Source: Umbelopsis ramanniana AG (Eukaryota; Mucoromycota; Umbelopsidomycetes; Umbelopsidales; Umbelopsidaceae). Taken from it: a stretch of 64,000 bases of DNA. The translations under genes and the position numbers were made by a program. Shown one piece after another: positions 56,035 to 64,000 of the stretch (its first letter is position 1; each line of letters opens with the position of its first letter). Where the stretch lies: the NCBI RefSeq assembly GCF_025399195.1, contig NW_026252112.1, forward strand, positions 124,001 to 188,000. The letters are read 5' to 3'. The notes below the pieces were generated by a model. The model saw nothing but the letters and a program-made list of their open reading frames with translations. It was not told where the DNA came from and did no database searches.

Positions 56035-56460
56035 GTCCCTAACACCCAATTGGTGTTGAAGCAGAGCACTTACTTTCATGTGCTCTCTTCTTTATGACAC
56101 GGTGATTATTTCGCTCAACAGAACCCCAAAATTGCCTCAAGGGTACTGCGAGTAATACCTACTTTATGTCGAGACAAGACTCTTACTTCTGTGCTTTCTC
56201 ACTAATGACATGGAGATATTCGCCAACAGATGCTAAAGGTTGCTATATCCCATAACCGAACTTTGGGATATCACTAAAGAGCCAATGTTCGAACTTGACT
56301 GTTTTTCTTTGTGTTTTTTGGACATGATGATCACCACGCTAACATAGCCTCAACGGAAAAACATGATTAGTAACACCCGATTTCTGTTGAGAAAAGGCTG
56401 TTAAATTCATGTGCTCTCTCCTTTATGGCATGGTGTATTCGCCAGCAGATGCCCAATATC
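56035..56460. repeat. Diverged tandem repeat, ~110-nt period
   Basis: Units share an ordered pair: an AACACCCAATT..TGTTGA-like block, then CTTACTTTCATGTGCTCTC and a CTTTATGACA..G....ATTCGCCAACAG block. Clear copies begin near 56041, 56152 and 56370, with a weaker one near 56265. Spacing is about 110 nt and homology ~60-75%. Confidence 0.6.
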
Positions 56461-56639
56461 CAAATTTGTTTATGCTCCGTTAATGAGGCTAGGTATCACC
56501 TACTTACCGTGTGTCATTCATCGCATGGTCAGAGTTATTGACAGTGTAAACCACGTTGATCGGATTACTACGGCTAGAATATACAGTTGTGTTACATGTA
56601 TAAATCAATACCTTACGGATCCAACGTGGTACTCAACAA

Positions 56640-57605
56640 ATTAGCAGACAATCATACTTTTTTATTTCATGAATGGAAGAATGAGAACCAAGGGAATTGC
56701 TATCTAGAATTGAATGATACGTCGAATTGTGCTCGAGAGTTTTACATATAGAGTTATTTGCGAATTTCCGTTTTGAGGTTAAAGGGAAGTCCCATACTTT
56801 TGTTGTCACTTTGGATGAATGCATTGATTGGAATATTCAGCAACAGGATATATCATCAGTAGAATTTGTATGATCGACATTAGAGAATGCAGCTTGGAAA
56901 TATGATCGCTATTTTTTATAGCAGGTATGTTTTCCAGTTTTTTGAGAGTCACCCTACATTTTTCAAAAAATGCGTCTATGCAACGCGGATATTGATATAG
57001 ATACTTCTGGAAACGCAGTACAGAGTGCTCTTCTAATGTACAACAATATAGCTGTCGGGTGCTCATCGGCATAACATATCAGAAATTGCGAATGGTCGTC
57101 TGTCAACTTAGACTTACGGCCAGCTCCTGGCTTTCTACCACTTATCGGTAATCGTCGTTCGTCATCGTCATTGTATGTTTTGATGTAGTGTTGCGCTGTC
57201 CTGACGTTAATTCCAGTCAAGAGCGCAGCCTGCTTGGCAGTCCTAACCCTGCTTAATCACGTAATCAAATAATTGTTCAATCTGATGTTCAGTGTATCGT
57301 CTATATGGCCCTCTTACCTTTCGTGATTGGTGCGTTTCCGTTGAGCTTTCGATGATTGTCATGGGTGAAGTCGTTTCTGTGGATAGCGTGTGGTCCGGTC
57401 CCACCATATCAATATCCATCAGAGGTCTCAAAGGTACCAGAATGTCATCGTCGTTTCCTCCTTCCTCCCCGATATCCATCGGTTGACTTGGTTTTTCCAT
57501 CATAGTCTCCTCATTTTGCATGGTGGACTCTGTAGAGGTAGAGTTATCAGTTTCACACAATATCATGTTTTCGCCTTCAACAAATGCGATATTACTGTTT
57601 TCCAT
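56640..57605 (-). pseudogene. Broken Tc1/mariner-like (DDE superfamily) transposase relic
   Basis: An N-terminal block (ATG 57605) is acidic and ends RKVRGPYRRYTEHQIEQLFD YVIKQG before a stop. Directly after, in another frame, comes a helix-turn-helix block: TAKQAALLTGINVRTAQHYI, GRKPGAGRKSKLTDDHSQFL and FPEVSISISALHRR, typical of IS630/Tc1-like transposases. A single extra base (GGTTAGG where GGTAAG-like sense is expected, ~57250) separates them. A second frame change near 56960 precedes KCRVTLKKLENIPA. After that only degenerate traces remain and the catalytic DDE part is missing. Terminal inverted repeats were not found. It is an old inactive element. Confidence 0.75.
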
Positions 57606-57797
57606 GTTATATGCTCAATATGTAAGGGCTCATAGTCCGTATATTCAATTTTCTATGAAAACCTGAAATTGCATTTATGACTATCCAGGCAAAATATAGC
57701 TAAAGTTTGCGTTTATTTTTTTGGACGGTTGGGACTGCTCCAGGGCTCATCCGACGTCTTAAGAGCAAAATTTCCAACCTCGAGGGTCTTGCAGAGC

Positions 57798-59449
57798 ATG
57801 ACTTCCATTGCAACACGGCACTTCCGACATCACATCGGACGATGCGTCACTCGTTCTGTCGTGCATAAGCGGCCACAACTTCGACAATATGCAGGCATTC
57901 CTCCTTCGAAGTCCCGTAAAGGGTCGCCTCAAGGCATAGGGGGTGTGTTTGAGCCTTTCCTCAAGCCTGTGAATGGGTCAGTGGTTCAAATCAATGGCAT
58001 TGCTTGTTCACGTCAAAGCAGGAAAACTAATCGTCAGTATTCAGATCCAACGCTGAGTCTGTGAACGAGCCTTCGCCAGAACAAATAAAAACGTTGCGAG
58101 TTGAAGGTACCTACCGTTCGGTTTATGTGCTTGTCCTTTCGTCCCTTTAAATGGCCGCTCACACTGCACCACTTAGATATTCTTCCTAAAGATGAACAAC
58201 TCAAAATGATAATCACTGGCGGTGGCATTACCATGCCTATAGAAAAGCAAAAGGCCGTCGTTCAGACTATATTGGATGCCATACAGCAAGATCAATTGCC
58301 TTCAATCACATTTTCGTCCATACTAGACCGTACGTTGAACCCATCGATTTCGTTGGATCCCGTCTAAATGCTCACATATTTTTAGTTAGCGGATCAAATG
58401 CCTCCCAGCTGACGGCGTTAGGAAATGTCGTCCTCCGAACTAGCAATAGTAAGTTGATAAAAAAAAGGACATATACATCTCAGGCTGCAAAACTGAATTG
58501 TGCTTTACAGAGGCTGCTCCAGTTGCATTATGCTTATACGAATGTGCCATGGCTGCTGGTGATGATTCTGGTGCTTTCAGCTACGCCAATATGCTCTATC
58601 GAGGTCAGCAAATAAGGACATAACCATCCTCTATTATATCGAATGACCGATACTAACTCATCATGGGATTGCATTATTTTCGTTCAGGTCACGGTGGAAC
58701 AGTGAAGGACGTTGAGCGTGGAATACAAATTTTAACTGACTTGGCTCGAAAAGGACATCCTTATGCACAGATGAATCTGGCTGCCATTGTGATGCGTACC
58801 AAGAAGGACGGAGGAAAGACGGCAGTGCAGTTGTACGAATTGGCAGGGCGAGGTGGTTTGGATGTGGCGTGGACCGAGCTTGGTCGCATGTACCGTGCTG
58901 GACTTGGAGTAGAGCAAGATCATAGCAAAGCAGTGGAATACTTCCGCAAAGGTGCTCAGACAGGAAATACACAATGTAACTTCATGCTTGGTGTATATGC
59001 GTCCACGCCTCAAGCTGACGGCGCAGCAGATCAAGCAGCTGCTTTCAAATACTTCCAAAAGGCCGCCATCAAAGGTAACGCTCTTTGCTTACCACACCTT
59101 TTCCAAAACCTCTCCTAACCCTTCCTTTCAATAAGGTATGCCAGAGGCTCAGTATAATGTCGGTCTGCGTTACTTTACGGGCAATGGGGTTGAGCAAAAT
59201 TTTGTCAATGCCGCCGAGTTCTACCAAATGGCAGCGGCACAGGGGTTCCCACTTGCTCAGTCAAATTTGGCGCGTATGTATTATGAAGGTCGAGGTGTGA
59301 AGCCTAATGTTGAAAAGGCAGAACAACTTTGGCAAACACTGGCAGACCGTGGCGGCCCTATTGGTAAGGATGCCGAAAAGTGTTTGCAGGATCTTGCCAA
59401 TAGCCAAGGCAATAGAAAATCGGATAGCGGTAAATGTGCTATCATGTAG
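57798..59449 (+). CDS. Sel1-repeat protein with CaaX terminus
   Basis: Exons 57798-57976, 58045-58106, 58177-58329, 58386-58448, 58511-58603, 58688-59074 and 59136-59449 give 416 aa. The N-terminus is Arg/His/Ser-rich without acids (ATRHFRHHIGRCVTRSVVHK), like a mitochondrial presequence. A Sel1 solenoid occupies ~170-400: DSGAFSYANMLYRG, HPYAQMNLAAIVM, LDVAWTELGRMYRAGLGVEQ, NTQCNFMLGVYA, MPEAQYNVGLRYFTGNGV, FPLAQSNLARMYYEGRGVK. Sel1 repeats mediate protein-protein contacts. The C-terminus is KCAIM: CAIM fits a CaaX box for farnesylation. In fungi Chs4-type Sel1 proteins also carry CaaX, but this protein is shorter and has the presequence-like start. The true localisation is unclear. The ATG 57798 is the first in the frame. 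Confidence 0.85.
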
Positions 59450-59561
59450 AAACCCCTGTATACCATATAAACACTGCTTTTTTCAAACCATAATCGCCTC
59501 ACGTCTCAATGGAAGAATGGATTTTTGTCGTACAGTTTTTATTGTTGCTGTCTCTCTATTT

Positions 59562-60269
59562 TTAGTCAGTCAAAGCAACGCATTCAACTTCGACCTGAAC
59601 GTCCTTGGGCAAACGGGCAACTTCGACGGCTGATCTGGCAGGCTTGGTCTCGGGGAAATACTGTAATAGACGCGGGATGAAAAACTGAAGAGAGTCGGGT
59701 TTGCATGGAATGAACAATTTAACTTACAGTGCCGTAAACCTCGTTCATGGCGACAAAGTCATTCATGTTCTTGATGAAGACGGTGGTCTTGACAACGCGG
59801 TTCAAAGAAGAACCAGAAGCCTTGAGAACTTCACCGAGGTTCTTCATGACCTGATGGGTCTGCTCCTGAATACCACCCTCGACGATTTCACCTACAAGTA
59901 AATCAGGATCAGTTTCTCCCCTGTCAACGGTCTACACCCCCATTTCTCCAGCCAATCCTTCATCTACTTACCAGTCTCGGGGATGACGGGAATCTGACCA
60001 GAGGTGTAAACAAGGTTGTTGACCTTGATAGCCTGGGCTGTACAAAGAAAGAGTCAGGAGGTAATTCATTTGCCTACAACACAGCATCACTCGAAAAAAC
60101 ACGACACGACGTGACATGTCACGTTTCTGTCAGTACTTACAGTATGGGCCAATGGCACTAGGAGCCTTGGAGGTTTCTGTTACGTCAAGTTAGCGGCTGT
60201 TCTGGAAGGGAGACGCGTTTTCATTATGTCGAGGCGGGAGTACTCACGGACAGGAGTAAGGGAAGACAT
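59562..60269 (-). CDS. MMF1: RidA/YjgF/UK114-family enamine deaminase
   Basis: RidA proteins hydrolyse reactive enamine/imine intermediates (such as 2-aminoacrylate) made by PLP enzymes; fungal forms are mitochondrial (Mmf1) or cytosolic (Hmf1). Exons 60248-60269, 60141-60176, 59972-60037, 59728-59891 and 59562-59660 give 128 aa, the family's length. Motifs: [66 protein letters not shown] and the terminal [13 protein letters not shown]. The catalytic Arg is in PARSAVEVA-type context ([16 protein letters not shown]). The N-terminus is short without a clear presequence, so the cytosolic Hmf1-type form fits equally; the symbol is approximate. Five exons for 128 codons is very intron-dense. Confidence 0.92.
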
Positions 60270-61995
60270 GGTACGTTTGGATAGCAGAGAAGGCAGAAAG
60301 CGTAGAGACATCAGATCAAAAAATTATTATTTTTCAAAAATCGCCATGATAATCTATTGACCCAGCTTTTAAAAAACCCCTTTGGCTGTCAAAATAAAAT
60401 TGATTCCCACAATGTCTGTCCGATGCCTGCACAAGCTGTGGTCGGCTTATTCCTTTGCTCTTTGTGACCCCCCCACGCTCTGCTTCAGTACGATGTTCAG
60501 TTCCCGCACACCCTGGCAAAAACGTCATCGTCACTGTTTCGAAGATCGTCGTTGTAGTCAAGATAAGGTTCATTGTGCTAGACTTCTGCATAATTTTGTT
60601 TGAACAAGAAAACCTAGGACTTCCTGTACGCTTCTTGATGTCTCATCTCCTGCATGCGTTTCTGGAATCATTGTTTCTGACGCAAATGGAGCGGCCCCTC
60701 AAGCGCACACCGCTGTGTACGAGTGCACGGTGATTTGTTACTGTGCAACAATTGGTGACATTGCTAAGAATGTAAATTCCGCTCAGAACGGTAGTTCATT
60801 TGGACTCGAGCTGAGAGGGCATGATGTTGACCGATTGGCACTTTCTGTGAGCTGCGACCGGGGTAGAGGAGCTTAACATTGTATCAGATTTTTTGGACTT
60901 CCGTATGGGAGCGCGGACATGAGGTGTCGCGCTAATACGGAAACAAACCCTGGAAAAAATTTAAACTCTTTCATTCCAAGCAGTGGCAGCAGCAGCTGGA
61001 AAAAAAATGGCTGACCACAGCTGTGGAACATGGACAGGTCAAATGCCTTTAGACATACCTATAAAAGCAAGACTCTTTCCATGTATGTTTTCAAGCTTTC
61101 CTCTGTCGCCGAACTTCCGGATGACCAAGCACGAACGGAGGATGCACCACTTTTTTTCTTCCACCGCAGCTTCCGTAGGTCGGTGGATGAACCCTGCTTG
61201 ACGTGATGGTGGTACGCTTGCACAAGTGGGATGCACGGGCAGCATTGCCGCAAGCAAAATGATACGCTGACGATTTAGCTATGAAAGACGGCGATCCCAG
61301 CAAAGGATGCGCGTCATACATTTTAATTGATGGTCGACGCTAAAAGGTAAAGTTTCCGGGGATCGCTGAGAAATACTCAAGCTAAAAGGTAGGACGGACC
61401 GGAGACCAGGCGGCTAAATCCAATAACGCAAGCCGACGGAGTCAATAGAATAGAAAAAGTGAGCAGCGACGTTAAGCTTTACGTATTGGCTGGAATGACA
61501 AAAAAATGATCCAGATCTTCATCCTCGTTTAAGCCAACAAACAGCAAAACAATCGTCCAGGATTGGCAAGAACGCAGGCGGCGAGGGAAGCAGCACATTG
61601 GGCATTGGAGATCCACAGCCAATGAAGGATCGACCCTGCGTGCGGGGTTTAAGCTCTAGCATTATTTAGCCGGGTCGGGGGGAGAGGAAGAAGACAAAGG
61701 AGACGCAAAGAAACACTGAGGGAAGGAAAAGCATCATAATATTGGTTTTATGGAAGTGAGATGGTGGAAAGAAGGAGAAGACTAGATGATAGATAATAAC
61801 ATAGTTAACACTGGTTGGTTTGGTTTGGCTTGTTGCCCTTATCCCTTGTGTTAGAAAAATGGGGCCCCCCAACCTACTCTGATACAGAAGAGAGAGTCCA
61901 TCCAAGCCAAAATGGTATTTCCCGGTCGTTCATTATTATTTTTCCACCTTTTCTTCTTCTTCTTACTCTTGTAATTCCTAATTCTGAAAAAGAAC
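60270..61995. other. Gene-free gap before ERG6 with one strong hairpin
   Basis: 1,726 nt. Only short chance frames. It contains the 40-nt hairpin at 60901-60940 and an 11-nt direct repeat GCTAAAAGGTA (61339, 61381). The 3' part (61700-61995) is CT-rich leader-like sequence. It is presumably the ERG6 and MMF1 promoters. Confidence 0.45.
60901..60940. repeat. 40-nt imperfect inverted repeat (hairpin)
   Basis: Nested arms: CCGTAT/ATACGG outside, AGCGCG/CGCGCT inside, then ACA/TGT, with a 5-nt loop and a small internal loop. About 15 of 40 nt pair on each side. Confidence 0.55.
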
Positions 61996-63603
61996 ATGTC
62001 CGTCACTATCAATAACCCGTCTGAAGAGATTGCTCTTATGCGAAAGCTCCATGGTAACCTTGTTCTTGAGGAATCTGGCTTTCTCAAGAAAGTCACGCAA
62101 AAGGACTCTACTTTGAACAAGAAGGCTGCTGATACCTACTACAGCAACTGGAAGGATAAGAAACAGCTCGCTAACAATGAAGAGCATGTTGAAAACAGAC
62201 GCGAGCACGCTCAAGTCATGACCAACGCTTTCTACGATTTAGTCACTGATTTCTATGAATACGGTAAGTGGACGCTCCCCTTCTTACGAAAGCTATGACG
62301 TGCTTTTACTAACCCAGCTATTTGACGCGCGTAGGTTGGGGCCAGTCTTTCCACTTTGCCAGACTCTACAAGGGTAAGATGTCACTTTTTTTCAGGGCGG
62401 GAGCGACAGAACATGTCACGCTGGATAGAAAGAGAGAATAATAGCGTGGGCCTATTACACAGTTCCGATGGGCAGGACACCTGGTGGGGGGGGGGGTCAT
62501 ATCTTTTCCTGCCTATGAATCGTCGCACGAATTGAGTGTGTCGCATCATCACATTGTCTTTGCCACTTATTCTGATTTTCTTATTTTTATTTTTTTTCTT
62601 TCTCACCTTTCCCAGGCGATAGCTTTGAAGAAAACATCAAGCGTCACGAAGCATATCTTGCTCTCAAGCTTGGATTGAAGAGCGGTGATAAAGTTTTGGT
62701 AAGATTGAAATGCCTATTTATGTGAATTTTTACCGAAATCAGTACGCAAGAGGACATTCCATTGACCTGTTATTTTTTTTTTTATCTTTTACTCAAAAAC
62801 AGGATGTTGGCTGCGGTGTCGGTAAGTTTTAGTTTGAGTTTGTGAAACCATACAGTTTGTGGTTCCTCGTCATTAATCATCCGCCAAATCACCCAGGTGG
62901 TCCACTCCGTGAGGTTGTCAAAGCTTCACAGTATGCTCATGTCACTGGTATCAACAACAACTCATATCAAATTGAACGTTGCCAAGCTTACTCTATCAAG
63001 TATGGTTTGACCCCACATACCGATTTCGTCAAGGGTGACTTCACCAACATGCCCTTGGAAAACCAAACCTTCGACGGTGTCTTCTCTGTTGAAGCAACAG
63101 TTCATGCCCCCAAGCTTGAAATGGTGTACGGTGAAATCTACCGTGTGTTGAAGCCTGGTGGTAGATTCGCTTGTTATGAATGGTGCACAACACCTTCGTA
63201 TGATGAAAAGGACCTTTCACAAAAGAAGGTCATCCATGCCATTGAAGAGGGTAACTCTATCTCAAAGTTGTATACTACGCAACAGTGCTTGGCTGCTCTC
63301 AAGTCGGTTGGCTTTAAGGTTTTGGAAGAAGGTGATGCAGCTATCCTTGACGATGCAACTGAGCCTTGGTACAACACCCTCAAGGCTCCCGAAGGCTTGC
63401 GAGGCATGCTGAGAAGCCCATGGGGCAGATTTTACACTCACTCCTTGCTCACCTTCTTCAGTAAGTTTGGTGTTGTTCCCCCTGGTGTTTTGGAAACTTC
63501 TCAGCTTCTCAATGACGCTGCCGATTACTTGGTTAAGGGTGGTGAAATGAATATCTTCACCCCTATGTACTTCTTTGTCGTCGAAAAGCCTTTGGATGGG
63601 TAA
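61996..63603 (+). CDS. ERG6: Sterol 24-C-methyltransferase
   Basis: It transfers a methyl group from S-adenosylmethionine to C-24 of zymosterol or lanosterol in ergosterol synthesis, on the endoplasmic reticulum and lipid droplets. Exons 61996-62263, 62335-62373, 62616-62698, 62803-62821 and 62897-63603 give 371 aa. SAM-binding motif I is DVGCGVGGPLREV (131-143), split by the 19-nt exon 4. Sterol-methyltransferase signatures: [30 protein letters not shown] (the sterol-binding Y-x-GWG-S-HF region), KHEAYLALKLGL-like helix, VYGEIYRVLKPGG and FACYEWC. The last part (EMNIFTPMYFFVVEKP) is the normal end. Intron 2 (242 nt) is the longest in the gene and contains a G-rich run. Confidence 0.96.
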
Positions 63604-64000
63604 ATAGTGTCTAATATCCTCTCACATCTTGTATTTTCTCCTCCTCTTCCCCCTCTTTCGCCACCTTTTTATTCATAGTCATGAGAATTTATTTTTGCCT
63701 ATTTAAAAAACGGTTTACCACTTTTTTCTTTCTTCGATGCAAGTGAAATCATTGTATTTCATACTGCTTCATAATTTGGCTCCCAAAAAGAATAAAATAT
63801 CAAAAACAACCTTCGGGACAAACTCAAACAATGGGATCGGGGTTAGGTGAGGTATGTGCGTTGCTGGCATCGCCGTGTATTGTTTGTGGGTAATTATGGA
63901 TAAATATGTTTATACAATGAAGGCTTTTTATATATTCATAAACCTGTGGTATGCCCCATTCTTCTAGGTTGACCACTATGCTGCCTCTATAGCACGGTGG
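63604..64000. other. ERG6 3' region, window end
   Basis: 397 nt; CT-rich 3' UTR-like sequence and nothing else recognised. Confidence 0.45.

Larger units (their letters stand above)
54694..56639. other. Repeat-rich gene-free region
   Basis: 1,946 nt with no intact gene. It contains the dispersed repeat copy 2 (55008-55110), a GAGGAACTTGG minisatellite (55176-55255), a G7-T22 tract (~55710-55737) and a diverged ~110-nt tandem repeat (56035-56460), and borders the transposase relic. Confidence 0.55.

Noticed and set aside
61039-61321. Overlapping minus-strand frames upstream of ERG6
   Set aside because: Three overlapping frames with no domain or splice support. Treated as chance in a gene-free gap.
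33246-63603. Lipid-metabolism gene cluster (lipase, desaturase, ERG6)
   Set aside because: The genes are spread over 30 kb among unrelated housekeeping genes on both strands. No cluster-specific regulator or transporter is seen.

Overview
This is a gene-dense stretch of a fungal nuclear genome. Every multi-exon gene can be spliced by hand with short GT-AG introns (about 42-120 nt), and the gene set is fungal: ERG6, an ENA-type sodium ATPase, Zn2Cys6 and bHLH regulators, Pex11, Sam50, Kgd4 and a cytochrome-b5 sphingolipid desaturase. Compact genes, many tiny exons, moderate AT content and the flavour of the proteins point to an early-diverging filamentous fungus, most likely Mucoromycota (Mucorales). 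That placement is an inference, not a measurement.

Layout. 1-8.2 kb: galactose-1-phosphate uridylyltransferase (-), a ricin-B-type beta-trefoil protein (+), a 13-exon Zn2Cys6 regulator (-) and a disordered protein with a WWE-like C-terminus (+). 8.7-17.0 kb: four minus-strand genes in a row, RRN3, an F-box/WD40 protein, mitochondrial Trp-tRNA synthetase and a membrane-anchored sphingomyelinase-type phosphodiesterase. 17.7-22.6 kb is the decayed part. An intact NmrA-like oxidoreductase is followed by a stop-ridden copy of itself, an inverted fragment, a frameshifted unknown gene and a third fragment. 23.1-33 kb: PEX11, HEM2 (ALA dehydratase) divergent from the GYF protein LIN1, a family-2 glycosyltransferase, a CHY zinc-finger protein and a bHLH factor. 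33.2-38.0 kb: a 14-exon patatin-type triacylglycerol lipase sits 56 nt downstream of SAM50. 39-52 kb: a DUF4188 protein, an ENA-type ATPase, an M13 metallopeptidase, a cytochrome-b5/desaturase fusion and the nucleolin homologue NSR1. 52-60 kb: a coiled-coil protein, KGD4, a 1.9-kb repeat-rich gap, a broken DDE transposase relic, a Sel1-repeat protein with a CaaX end and a RidA protein. 60.3-62 kb is a gene-free gap with one strong hairpin. ERG6 closes the window.

The genes are mostly unrelated housekeeping functions. I see no biosynthetic cluster, defence island or CRISPR array. Some themes recur: membrane and storage lipids (ERG6, desaturase, lipase, sphingomyelinase-type enzyme), mitochondria (SAM50, KGD4, Trp-tRNA synthetase, RidA) and ribosome production (RRN3, NSR1).

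The most unusual signals are: two GC-AG introns sharing the same donor, micro-exons of 17 and 19 nt, an outsized 883-nt RRN3 intron holding two perfect hairpins, the shattered NmrA family, and the repeat block at 55-57.6 kb. Exon coordinates below come from reading splice sites by eye; for nearly every spliced gene the summed exon length is a multiple of three.
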